From Clostridiaceae bacterium 14S0207 (lineage in GTDB: Bacteria; Bacillota; Clostridia; Clostridiales; Clostridiaceae), in NCBI GenBank assembly GCA_003288255.1, contig CP026600.1:310001-374000 (forward strand): 64,000 bases of DNA. Reading direction: 5' to 3'. Below are positions 1-8,242 of the stretch, piece after piece. The position numbers and the translations under genes are program-made. The notes below the pieces were generated by a model. That model saw only the letters and a program-made list of their open reading frames with translations. It made no database searches and was not told the DNA's origin. How positions within the stretch are numbered: the stretch's first letter is position 1; the number at the start of each line of letters is the position of its first letter.

Positions 1-1
1 A

Positions 2-337
2 ATATCATATGGGGATCCAGTAGGAACTTTAGATTTGGTAGGGACTAAGGTATTTAAAGAAGTAAGTGCAAAATCCTCCATAAGAATATTAAAAACTTTA
101 GGAAATGAAATAGATAATGCATTAATCCATGTTTGTGGAAAAGCAAGTTGTGGATTTTATAATATAGAACTTTCAGATGAGGAAAAGATAAGTTATGATG
201 AAAATTTAACTTATGGACAAGGCGTAATTAGTGTTTTAAAGAAAAGACCTGATATCAAAATTGTTGGACATGCATGTATAAAAAGGACGCCTCTTCATTT
301 AAAAGACAACTCAGTATATAAAATTATCTTATATTAA
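2..337 (+). CDS. C-terminal part of an unrecognised protein (truncated by window edge)
   Basis: An open frame enters from the left edge and stops at 337, giving the last 111 codons of a gene. A TTG at 35 is not preceded by a ribosome binding site, so it is unlikely to be the true start. The segment contains SYGDPVGTLDLVG, then IHVCGKASCGF, then KIVGHACIKRTP. A DP...HVCG arrangement is seen in UroD-fold methyltransferases (uroporphyrinogen decarboxylase / MtaA type), so membership there is possible, but the rest does not fit well enough to name it. It ends 67 bases before the double-cubane reductase gene. Confidence 0.45.
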   Translation: MSYGDPVGTLDLVGTKVFKEVSAKSSIRILKTLGNEIDNALIHVCGKASCGFYNIELSDEEKISYDENLTYGQGVISVLKKRPDIKIVGHACIKRTPLHLKDNSVYKIILY

Positions 338-404
338 AATATATGTGTTTTAAAATTATGAAAATTTAAAATTTGAATTTATAAAAAATAAGGAGAGAAG
401 TATA

Positions 405-1559
405 ATGGCTAATTTACCAGAACATTTTAATGAATTTAGCGAAGCTAGAAGAAATGCGTTTGTTAAAGTTAAAGAATTTAAGGATCAAGGTAAGCATGTA
501 GTAGGAACATTTTGCACATTTACACCAAAAGAAATAATTTATGCAGCAGGGGCAATTCCAGTAGGGTTATGTGGGATGAGTGATGAACCTATTCCAGATG
601 CAGAGAGACATTTACCTAAAAATTTATGTCCATTAATTAAATCATCTTATGGATTTGCATTAAGTCAAAAGTGTCCTTTTACATATTTTTCAGACATAAT
701 AGTGGGGGAAACTACTTGTGATGGAAAGAAAAAAATGTATGAATTATTATCAAAATTAAAGCCAATGCATGTAATGCAATTACCGCAAACTTTAGATAGG
801 GATTATGTATTTGATATTTGGGCAAAGGAAATAGAAATTTTTAAAGAAAGATTAGAAGCTGAATTTAATATAGAAATTAGTGAAGACGAAATAAGAAAAA
901 CAATAAAACAGTGTAATTGTGAAAGACAATTATTAAGAGAGTTTTATGAACTTGGAAGACTAGAACCACCAGCAATTACAGGATATGAAATGCAAACTGT
1001 ATTAGAGGGGGTTGGATTTTCCTTAGACAAGGATGAACAGAATAAAAGAATAAAAGAAATGATAGATACTATAAAAAGGGAATATAAAGAAGGAAAGAGA
1101 ATCGTAGATAAAGATTTAAAAAGAATTTTAGTTACAGGTTGCCCTATTGGAGGGTCATCAAATAAGGTTATAAAAATTATAGAGGAAAGTGGTGGAGTTG
1201 TAGTTTGTTATGAAAACTGTGGTGGGGTAAAATCAAATGCTAGATTAGTTGATGAGGATGAAAATAAAGATGTATATAAAGCATTGTCAGAAAAATATTT
1301 AAATATAGGATGTTCCGTAATGGCACCTAATGACAATAGAATTAGTATTTTAGACGAATTAATAGATGATTATAAAGTAGATGGGGTTATTGATGTTGAA
1401 CTTCAAGCATGTCATACATTTAATGTTGAAACTCATAGAATTAAGGAATTTATTATGAAAGAAAAAAATACTCCATATATGAATATAGAAACTGACTATT
1501 CAGAGTCAGATACAGGGCAGTTAAAAACAAGAATAGCCGCTTTTATAGAAATGTTATAG
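405..1559 (+). CDS. Double-cubane-cluster-containing anaerobic reductase (YjiM/HgdB-like)
   Basis: A 384-residue member of the 2-hydroxyacyl-CoA dehydratase / double-cubane-cluster protein superfamily. Conserved cysteines lie at about C37 (GTFCTF), C56, C75 (KNLCPLIK), C90 (QKCPF) and C105 ([10 protein letters not shown]), with more in the second half (TGCPIGG, YENCGG, NIGCSV, QACHTF). These are the positions expected for Fe-S cluster ligands. The length matches E. coli YjiM (about 383 residues). In this family a partner ATPase delivers low-potential electrons; a matching activase is encoded at 3478-4239. The physiological substrate cannot be read from sequence. The start is ATG after AAGGAGAGAAG. 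Confidence 0.85.
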   Translation: MANLPEHFNEFSEARRNAFVKVKEFKDQGKHVVGTFCTFTPKEIIYAAGAIPVGLCGMSDEPIPDAERHLPKNLCPLIKSSYGFALSQKCPFTYFSDIIVGETTCDGKKKMYELLSKLKPMHVMQLPQTLDRDYVFDIWAKEIEIFKERLEAEFNIEISEDEIRKTIKQCNCERQLLREFYELGRLEPPAITGYEMQTVLEGVGFSLDKDEQNKRIKEMIDTIKREYKEGKRIVDKDLKRILVTGCPIGGSSNKVIKIIEESGGVVVCYENCGGVKSNARLVDEDENKDVYKALSEKYLNIGCSVMAPNDNRISILDELIDDYKVDGVIDVELQACHTFNVETHRIKEFIMKEKNTPYMNIETDYSESDTGQLKTRIAAFIEML

Positions 1560-1818
1560 AAATTTTCAATAGATGAAAATACTTATATATATATAAACAA
1601 TAAAAAAATTCTAAATAAATATAATAAATAGCAAAAAAATTTGAAAAATATGTTAAGATTGAATTAGACAAAAGTTTATTTTGAAATACAAAAATGTACA
1701 TGATTTTCAATAAAAATATTCATATGTGCACATTTAAAAAATAAAATATGCAAATAAATTAAAGTAAACATAATCAATATTCAAAAATAAAAATTATTAT
1801 ATATTTAGGAGGATTATT

Positions 1819-3078
1819 ATGGGTGATTATAGAAAAATGTGGACACAATTAAATGTCGACTTAGAAAAACATGATCAATTATGTAAAATACTTCCTGAGC
1901 TTTACGGATCTGTGTATATGGAGCAAGAAAATAGACCAGGGGGAATGAATTATTTTAACTTTGTAGTATCAGAAGTTCATGGGGCAAGAATTCAGGAATT
2001 AGAAGATGCTAAAAAACAAGGAAAAAAAGTTATTGGTACATTCTGTGTTTTTGTTCCTGATGAAGTTATTTTAGCAACAAATTCTATAGGTGTAGGACTT
2101 TGTGCTGGCTCTCAATTTTGGATAGAAGGTGGAGAAAAAGTTTTACCTAAAAATATATGTCCATTAATTAAGGCATTTACAGGAGCTTTAGTTGATCGTA
2201 CCTGTCCATATTTCTTATCTTGCGATATGTTAGTTGGAGAAACTACTTGTGATGGTAAGAAAAAAGCTTGGGAGATTATAGGTAAACAAAAGCCTATTCA
2301 TGTAATGGATTTACCACAAATGAAAAGAGAAAAAGATTTTAAAATGTGGGAAAATGAAATTAAATTATTTATAGCTAAGATGGAAGAGTTTACAGGAAAT
2401 AAAGTTACAGTTGAAAATCTTAAAAAAGCTATAGATTTATGCAATAGAAAGAGACAAGCATTAAAAAGACTTTATGACCTAAGAAAACATAGACCATCAC
2501 CAATTAGTGGACTTGATTGTTTGTTAATAAGTCAAATAGCTTTTTATGATGAACCTGAAAGATTTATTACAAAAGTTAATGAATTATGTGATGAATTAGA
2601 GGAAAGAGTAAAAACTTTAAAAGATACAGGCAAAAAGAGAATTTTAATTACAGGAACTCCAATGGCTCTTCCAAATTGGAAGTTACACTATATCATAGAA
2701 AATCTAAATGCAGAAGTTGTAGCAGAGGAAACTTGCACAGGAACTAGATATTTTGAAAACTTAGTATCCGCAGAGGGAGACACTATAGACGAACTAGTAT
2801 CTAATATGGCTAAGAGATATTTAAATGTAAATTGTGCATGTTTCACACCAAATGAAGGAAGAGCTGATGATGTAATTAGATATGCAGAAGAGTATGATGT
2901 AGATGGTGTTATAGATTATGGTTTATCTTTCTGTCATACTTATTCAATTGAATCAGATACATTACAAAAAAAATTAAAACAAAATAATATTCCAGTTATG
3001 AGAATAGAAACTGATTATTCAAATGAAGATTCAGGACAAATAAAAACTAGAATAGAAGCCTTTTTAGAAATAATTTAA
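1819..3078 (+). CDS. Second double-cubane-cluster-type reductase / 2-hydroxyacyl-CoA dehydratase family protein
   Basis: A 419-residue paralogue of the preceding gene, with an extra 40-50 residue N-terminal segment. It shares [34 protein letters not shown] and LSFCHTYS. In the second half the cysteine of TGCPIGG in the neighbour is replaced (ITGTPMALPNWK), a form seen in dehydratase-type subunits. The two proteins may therefore be functionally distinct rather than redundant. The start follows TTAGGAGGATTATT. A 259-base AT-rich gap separates it from the first paralogue, so separate transcription is possible. Confidence 0.8.
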   Translation: MGDYRKMWTQLNVDLEKHDQLCKILPELYGSVYMEQENRPGGMNYFNFVVSEVHGARIQELEDAKKQGKKVIGTFCVFVPDEVILATNSIGVGLCAGSQFWIEGGEKVLPKNICPLIKAFTGALVDRTCPYFLSCDMLVGETTCDGKKKAWEIIGKQKPIHVMDLPQMKREKDFKMWENEIKLFIAKMEEFTGNKVTVENLKKAIDLCNRKRQALKRLYDLRKHRPSPISGLDCLLISQIAFYDEPERFITKVNELCDELEERVKTLKDTGKKRILITGTPMALPNWKLHYIIENLNAEVVAEETCTGTRYFENLVSAEGDTIDELVSNMAKRYLNVNCACFTPNEGRADDVIRYAEEYDVDGVIDYGLSFCHTYSIESDTLQKKLKQNNIPVMRIETDYSNEDSGQIKTRIEAFLEII

Positions 3079-3161
3079 TAGATATAATTTTTATAAAGTA
3101 ATAAATCAGGAGTTCCTCATTCTATAAGGGTGAAGAACTCTTGGCATTAAGGGATGGTTTT

Positions 3162-3413
3162 ATGGAAAAAGTAGAATATTATATATTATTTCCTAATTAT
3201 ACAGAGGGAATGAAGCTGGAAAGCCTATTAAAACAAGAAGGAATTAAGTATGTGGTTTCACCAACTCCAAGAAAATTAGCTTCTTGTTGTGGAATTTCTA
3301 TTAAATATTATAAAGATAATGAAGATAAAATTAAAGAAATAGTAAAACAGAATAATATAGATGTAACAGGTTTTTTCCCTCTTAAAAAAGAAATTAAAAA
3401 TTTTTATGCATAG
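3162..3413 (+). CDS. DUF3343 domain protein (putative Se/S-carrier-like)
   Basis: An 83-residue protein with a YYILFPNYTEGMKLE start and a SCCGIS double-cysteine motif in its middle, as in DUF3343 proteins that Pfam describes as putative Se/S carrier-like. I chose the ATG at 3162, behind AAGGGATGG. A TTG at 3141 is in frame but lies directly behind a hairpin (GAGTTC at 3110-3115, GAACTC at 3135-3140). It sits between the reductases and their activase, so a role in cluster or thiol chemistry for these enzymes is a reasonable guess only. Confidence 0.7.
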   Translation: MEKVEYYILFPNYTEGMKLESLLKQEGIKYVVSPTPRKLASCCGISIKYYKDNEDKIKEIVKQNNIDVTGFFPLKKEIKNFYA

Positions 3414-3477
3414 TACTATTAGAATTAGTTACATAGATTAATGTATTTCTATTTAGTAATAAAAGGGAGGTTCGTTT

Positions 3478-4239
3478 ATGTATTACATAGGAGTTGATAT
3501 TGGATCTACAGCAGCAAAGGTGGCTATATTTGAAAAGGAAGAATTAAAGGAAACGTTTACTATGCCAACGGGATGGAGTAGTATAGAAACAGCCAATACT
3601 ATAAAAGAAAAAATAGAACATAAATTTAATATCAAAAAAGAAGATTATAAAGTTGTAGCTACAGGATATGGAAGAATTTCAGTCCCATATGCTAATAAAA
3701 CTATTACGGAAATTACATGTCATGGTAAAGGTGCAAGCTATTTGTATGAAGATGATTGTACTGTAATAGATATAGGAGGACAAGATACTAAGGTTATAAC
3801 TTTAGAAAATGGTATGGTAACTGATTTTATAATGAATGATAAATGTTCAGCTGGAACAGGTAGATTTTTAGAAATTATGGCAAATGTATTAGCAATAAGT
3901 ATTAATGAACTATGTAATCTTGCGGAAAATGGTGGTGGAGTTACAATAAGTTCAATGTGTACTGTATTTGCAGAATCAGAAGTAATAAGTTTAATTGGAA
4001 GAGGAGAAAAAAGAGAGGATATAGCTTATGCTATTATTGATTCTATAGTAAGTAAAGTTAAATCATTATGCGGTAGACAAGATGAAGGAAGAAAATATTT
4101 CTTAACAGGCGGGCTTTGTGAATGTAATTATATAGTAAAAAGTCTTGCTAAAAAATTAGGCAAGGAAATAGATACATGTCCAAATGCAAGATTTGCAGGG
4201 GCTATAGGGGCAGCATTACTTGCTAAAAAAATTAAATAA
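3478..4239 (+). CDS. Acyl-CoA dehydratase activase / double-cubane reductase activator (HgdC/YjiL-like)
   Basis: A 253-residue ASKHA-fold ATPase. The N-terminus YYIGVDIGSTAAK is the phosphate-1 loop, VIDIGGQDTK the second nucleotide motif, and CSAGTGRFLE with SSMCTVFAESE carry the two cysteines per subunit that bind the [4Fe-4S] cluster between monomers. Family members hydrolyse ATP to push one electron onto a partner dehydratase or double-cubane protein, here presumably the products of 405-1559 and 1819-3078. The start is ATG behind AAAAGGGAGG. A terminator follows at 4283, closing the operon. Confidence 0.9.
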   Translation: MYYIGVDIGSTAAKVAIFEKEELKETFTMPTGWSSIETANTIKEKIEHKFNIKKEDYKVVATGYGRISVPYANKTITEITCHGKGASYLYEDDCTVIDIGGQDTKVITLENGMVTDFIMNDKCSAGTGRFLEIMANVLAISINELCNLAENGGGVTISSMCTVFAESEVISLIGRGEKREDIAYAIIDSIVSKVKSLCGRQDEGRKYFLTGGLCECNYIVKSLAKKLGKEIDTCPNARFAGAIGAALLAKKIK

Positions 4240-4282
4240 AAAATATAATAATCTTAAATAATATAAGTCGAAAAATATGATA

Positions 4283-4317
4283 AAAATCCATAGAAATCCC
4301 AAGTTCTATGGATTTTT
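4283..4317 (+). terminator. Rho-independent terminator after the activase gene
   Basis: AAATCCATAGAA pairs with TTCTATGGATTT around an 8-base loop and is followed by a T run. It separates the reductase operon from the Agr-like locus. Confidence 0.85.
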
Positions 4318-4336
4318 ATGTTAAATATAAGTAATG

Positions 4337-4366
4337 TTGATAAATATGTACATTATAAAGTATAAT
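4337..4366 (+). promoter_or_regulatory. Promoter of the LytTR/AgrC-like two-component operon
   Basis: TTGATA at 4337-4342 and TATAAT at 4361-4366 with an 18-base spacer, about 65 bases before the response-regulator start. It is a good vegetative (sigma-A) promoter match; inferred from sequence only. Confidence 0.6.
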
Positions 4367-4433
4367 ATAATAAAAAAGCTAGGTTTTAAGAATTTATTTA
4401 GCGTATTTTATCAATAAAAGGAGAGAAAAGAGA

Positions 4434-5159
4434 ATGCTGTCTATAGTAATATGCGAAGATAATGAAATCCAGCTACAAAAATTTAAAGATATTATTGAGA
4501 TAGTAATTGCTAAAAATAATTATGATTTTAAACTAGAATTATGTACAAGCAATCCTAAAGATGTTATTGATTATACTAACAGTAAAGAGAATTTAAGAGG
4601 AATATATTTTTTTGATGTAGAATTAAAAGATGGTATTAATGGTATAAAGTTAGCTGAACAAATAAGAAAAAAAGATGCGCTAGGGTATATAATATTTGTA
4701 ACAACTCATTCTGAAATGAGTTTTTTAACTTTTAAATATAAAGTAGAAGCTATGGATTATATAATTAAAGATAGTTTTGATGAAATAGAATATAGAATTG
4801 AAAAATGCCTAGAATATATAGATCATAGCTACTATAGAAAAAATAATGTGCATAAGTTTTTCAGATTGAAACAGGATGATAGAGTTATTAATATTAATTT
4901 AGATGATATTCTGTTTATAGAAACATCACCAGTCCCCCATAAACTTATAATTCATCAAAAAAGAAAACAATTAGAAATTTACGGTACGTTAAAAGAGTTA
5001 GAGGAAAAGCTGCCGGAAGAGTTTTACAGATGCCATAGAGCTTATATAGTTAATAAAAATAATGTGAAAGAATTAGATAAAAGAAGAAGAATAATATACA
5101 TGGTTAATGGAGAACAATGCTTAATTTCCTTTAGATATATTGGAGGACTTATGAAGTGA
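4434..5159 (+). CDS. LytTR-family response regulator (AgrA/ComE-like)
   Basis: 241 residues. A receiver domain (about 1-125) carries acidic residues near CEDNE and the phosphoacceptor at D61 (YFFDVELKDG). A LytTR DNA-binding domain (about 140-241) carries the typical FYRCHRAYIVN motif. Family members bind direct or inverted GTT-containing repeats and usually activate peptide signalling or bacteriocin genes. It overlaps the kinase gene by four bases, so the pair is translationally coupled. The likely target is the peptide promoter region at 6459-6519. The start follows AAAGGAGAGAAAAGAGA. Confidence 0.9.
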   Translation: MLSIVICEDNEIQLQKFKDIIEIVIAKNNYDFKLELCTSNPKDVIDYTNSKENLRGIYFFDVELKDGINGIKLAEQIRKKDALGYIIFVTTHSEMSFLTFKYKVEAMDYIIKDSFDEIEYRIEKCLEYIDHSYYRKNNVHKFFRLKQDDRVININLDDILFIETSPVPHKLIIHQKRKQLEIYGTLKELEEKLPEEFYRCHRAYIVNKNNVKELDKRRRIIYMVNGEQCLISFRYIGGLMK

Positions 5160-6463
5160 AAAATATTAGTTTGATATTATGTTCTTGTGTGGGGATAATG
5201 TTAATTAATAATTTTTACTTTTTAGGAGATATAAAAAGCAATTTTAAAAATAATTTTTTATTAATTTGTATGATAGTTTTTGCTATAATATTGGGGGATT
5301 ATGTAGAAGCTATTGAATTAAGCATAGGTGTTATTTTCATTGGATTTTTCTTTATGTACAAAATTCTAGGAAATAAAAATAAAAGAATAAGTTTTATTAA
5401 TACTACAATACTTATAACATCATATTTATTAAGTGATATATTATCTAATCTAGTAACTAATATAATTTTTGAGCAAAGAGATAAATATGTTTACTATGTA
5501 TTATATTTGTCATTAATATTTGTTTTCTTACAAATTTTTTGTAGGATTTTTAAAGAGATAATTAATCTTACAGCAGAGAAGTCAAGAAAGAAAAATATAA
5601 AATCTATTTATATATGGGCTAATATATTTTTATGTGTAATTGTCATAATTTCAAGTTTTATATTAAATAAACATTTAAGAATTAAGGATACTAGAGTTTA
5701 TATAACTCAACTAATCTTATTTTTATCAACGGTTTTTTCATCTATATTTAGTGCCTATTTATTTAATAAATATTCTTTAAAGGAACTTGAGATAAACATT
5801 AAAAATGAAGAGATGAAAAACATTGAAGAGTATTCACGTGAAATAGAAGCACTTTATGATGGAATGAGAAAATTTAGACATGATTATAAAAATATATTAT
5901 TATCTATGAATGAATATATAGATAATAAGGAATATGATAAATTAGAAAAATATTTTAAAGAAAATATTCTGCCAACGGAAAATTACATAAATAATAATGA
6001 TTTTATAGTAAAGTTAAAAAATATTCATATAATGCCTTTAAAATCTTTGCTTATATCAAAGTTAATGAAGGCAGACAATAATGCAATTAAAACATTTATA
6101 GATATACAAGAGATTATAGAGTATATTCCTATAGAATACATGGATTCCATAAGGATTTTTGGGATACTTTTAGATAATGCAATAGAAGCAGCTTTAGAAA
6201 CTACAGAGAAAATATTGAATTTTGCTATTGTAAAAAGAGAAAATAGTTTTGTTTTTGTAATACAAAACAGTTGTAAAGAAGATGAAATCTGTATTTATAA
6301 ATTACAAGAAAAAGGTTTTTCTACTAAGGGAGAAAATAGAGGGTTGGGATTATACAACTTAAAAGAAATATTAACTCAATATAGTAATATAACTTTAAAT
6401 ATGGAAGTTAGGAATAATATGTTTAGCGTGGAAGTATGGATAAGACAAAAATCTATATCTTAA
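5156..6463 (+). CDS. AgrC-like sensor histidine kinase (GHKL family)
   Basis: 435 residues. The N-terminal ~200 residues form six or so membrane helices. A coiled segment then leads to the phosphoacceptor H242 in FRHDYKN, and the ATPase domain has DNAIEAA and GLGLYNL motifs. This is the AgrC/ComD class, which senses extracellular peptides. The start is GTG, overlapping the regulator stop codon (GTGA). No agrB or agrD gene is seen in the window, so the ligand is not obvious; the adjacent 44-residue peptide is a candidate. Confidence 0.88.
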   Translation: MKNISLILCSCVGIMLINNFYFLGDIKSNFKNNFLLICMIVFAIILGDYVEAIELSIGVIFIGFFFMYKILGNKNKRISFINTTILITSYLLSDILSNLVTNIIFEQRDKYVYYVLYLSLIFVFLQIFCRIFKEIINLTAEKSRKKNIKSIYIWANIFLCVIVIISSFILNKHLRIKDTRVYITQLILFLSTVFSSIFSAYLFNKYSLKELEINIKNEEMKNIEEYSREIEALYDGMRKFRHDYKNILLSMNEYIDNKEYDKLEKYFKENILPTENYINNNDFIVKLKNIHIMPLKSLLISKLMKADNNAIKTFIDIQEIIEYIPIEYMDSIRIFGILLDNAIEAALETTEKILNFAIVKRENSFVFVIQNSCKEDEICIYKLQEKGFSTKGENRGLGLYNLKEILTQYSNITLNMEVRNNMFSVEVWIRQKSIS

Positions 6464-6519
6464 ACGTTGTAACATATTACGTTTAAGACAAAAAAACATA
6501 AATACATGTAAAATATAAT
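6459..6519 (+). promoter_or_regulatory. Inverted repeat plus -10 box before the peptide gene (probable LytTR site)
   Basis: CTTAAACGT (6459-6467) and ACGTTTAAG (6479-6487) form a perfect 9-base inverted repeat with an 11-base spacer. A good -10 box, TATAAT, lies at 6514-6519, but the -35 position (6491-6496) is only A residues, as expected for an activator-dependent promoter. The arm resembles the published LytTR half-site form [TA][AC][CA]GTTN[AG][TG], matching 8 of 9 positions in TACGTTTAA. Binding by the adjacent regulator is inference. Confidence 0.5.
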
Positions 6520-6588
6520 AAAAAAAGATCATAAAATGATAGAATCCTAAATGAAGTAAAATATTAAATTACAGGGGAGGGAAAAAGA

Positions 6589-6723
6589 ATGGATATAAGA
6601 CAAGAAGAAATTTGCTTAGTAGAATTTGACGTAGAAACTTTAGTTGATGAAAATAAAGATGAAGCATCTGCACTTGGCACAGGATGGGTTTGTGGCGACG
6701 GATGTTGGGGACTTTTATGCTAA
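6589..6723 (+). CDS. 44-residue Cys/Trp-rich precursor peptide (putative radical-SAM-modified RiPP)
   Basis: A 44-codon gene with a strong site (AGGGGAGGG) eight bases before its ATG. The first ~28 residues are acidic and leader-like (MDIRQEEICLVEFDVETLVD, then ENKDEASA). The last 15, GTGWVCGDGCWGLLC, hold three Cys and two Trp with Gly. It lies between an Agr-like kinase and a PqqD-like/SPASM radical SAM enzyme. That arrangement is typical of thioether, cyclophane or other radical-SAM peptide products, but I do not recognise the peptide family. It could be a bacteriocin, a signal, or both. A terminator follows after 22 bases. Confidence 0.7.
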   Translation: MDIRQEEICLVEFDVETLVDENKDEASALGTGWVCGDGCWGLLC

Positions 6724-6745
6724 TAAATTAATTTTAATTTACTAC

Positions 6746-6786
6746 AAAAAAAGGAATTCAGTCATTTTGCTGAATTCCTTTTTTTG
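6746..6786 (+). terminator. Terminator/attenuator between peptide and radical SAM gene
   Basis: AAGGAATTCAG (6751-6761) pairs perfectly with CTGAATTCCTT (6770-6780) around an 8-base loop, flanked by A and T tracts. It would give a high peptide-to-enzyme transcript ratio by partial readthrough, a common arrangement in peptide loci. Confidence 0.85.
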
Positions 6787-6803
6787 TTTTTGGGGGGAGC
6801 AAT

Positions 6804-8150
6804 ATGAGGATACATTTTATTAAAGAAGAAGATATTGAAATAGTTTATTTCCCAGATACTTTAAAGTTTTATGAGATAAATGAATTTACAAGACATATCA
6901 TTGAAGATATTATTCAAAATAAAACTAAAAATGAAATTTTAGATAAATACAAAATAAAAGAAGAGATATTAACAAAAATTATTCATTTACTTAACTCAAA
7001 TAAAGTTCAAAATATAAAATTACATACTAAAGAAAAAGAAAATGAATTGTTTAAATTAAGTTTAAATATTACAAATACTTGTAATTTGGCATGTAAATAT
7101 TGTTATGCTAATGGTGGAAATTATAAATCTGAAGAATGTTTAATGAATATCGAGGATCTAAAATTAGCTTTGGATGTATTTTATAATAAATATGAGGTAA
7201 TAAAAAATATACAATTGTTTGGTGGAGAACCAACCATGAATTTAGATGCCATAGAGTATGTTTGTAAATATGTAGAAAATAAATATAAAGAAGAAAAGGA
7301 TAAGAATAAAAAACCTACAATAGGATTAGTTACTAATGGTACATGTGCTAGTGAAAGATTATTAAATTTAATAAATGAATATCATATTATTGTTACTGTA
7401 AGTATAGATGGGCCAGCTTATATTAATGATAAAATTCGTGTTTTTAAAAATCAAAAAGGAACAACCTCTTTAGTAGAAAAAAATATAAGAGACATGAGGA
7501 AAAAAACTAATCAGCCATCTGGAATAGAAATAACATATAATAAAATTCATGAAGAAGAAAAAATTAAAATAGTTGATTTAATTCAATATGCTAAAAGGGA
7601 ATTTGATATAGATAATTTACACATAGTTCCTGTAAATGGAGAACAATTTGCATTACAAAATAGAAATGTCTTTATAGAATCTGTTAAAGATATTTTAGGA
7701 AAAGAAGATAAAGCTAAGTTAGAAAAAACCTATAATTTAATAGATGATATTATTAAGGGGATAAGACATAAGAAAATAGGTAAATATTTATGTGAGGCAG
7801 GGTTATCAGTTTATGCAGTATCTACAAAAGGATATATATATCCGTGTTTTATGCTAATTGATCAAGAACAATTTAAAATGGGTAATATTCATGATAAAAA
7901 TCCTTTTGAAAATGAAATGTTTAAGAATATGAGAAATGAGTTTTTAAAATTTAGTAAGTTTAACTATAAACAATGCAAAGATTGTTTTAATAATACCCTT
8001 TGCCATGGATGTCTAGGCTTAAATTATTTTGATACGGGTGAAATTTATAAAACAAGTGAGATTGAGTGTGAGATGCATAAAAAGATGACAGAAAGAATAA
8101 TTATAGAACTTGCTAAGAAGATTAAGATAAATAAAATGAACAATATTTAA
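6804..8150 (+). CDS. SPASM-domain radical SAM peptide maturase
   Basis: 448 residues. The N-terminal ~75 residues look like a PqqD/RRE-type leader-binding domain. The radical SAM CxxxCxxC motif is CNLACKYC (C93, C97, C100), followed by LFGGEPT and TNGT motifs. The C-terminal SPASM region has cysteines in YLCEAG, YPCFML, CKDC, LCHGC and IECEMH for two auxiliary [4Fe-4S] clusters. Family enzymes install thioether, carbon-carbon or similar links on a precursor peptide. The partner is almost certainly the 44-residue peptide at 6589. The start follows GGGGGGAGC. Confidence 0.9.
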   Translation: MRIHFIKEEDIEIVYFPDTLKFYEINEFTRHIIEDIIQNKTKNEILDKYKIKEEILTKIIHLLNSNKVQNIKLHTKEKENELFKLSLNITNTCNLACKYCYANGGNYKSEECLMNIEDLKLALDVFYNKYEVIKNIQLFGGEPTMNLDAIEYVCKYVENKYKEEKDKNKKPTIGLVTNGTCASERLLNLINEYHIIVTVSIDGPAYINDKIRVFKNQKGTTSLVEKNIRDMRKKTNQPSGIEITYNKIHEEEKIKIVDLIQYAKREFDIDNLHIVPVNGEQFALQNRNVFIESVKDILGKEDKAKLEKTYNLIDDIIKGIRHKKIGKYLCEAGLSVYAVSTKGYIYPCFMLIDQEQFKMGNIHDKNPFENEMFKNMRNEFLKFSKFNYKQCKDCFNNTLCHGCLGLNYFDTGEIYKTSEIECEMHKKMTERIIIELAKKIKINKMNNI

Positions 8151-8242
8151 CGTTTAATACAAATTTTTGTGTTTTCAAGATAAACATCCTCAAAATTTTA
8201 TTAAATAGATTTATTATTAAATAAAATGGGGGGTGATTTGTC

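Noticed and set aside
1724-1733. ATGTGCACAT palindrome between the two reductase genes
   Set aside because: A single 10-base palindrome in AT-rich DNA without a second copy or known factor is not enough to call an operator.
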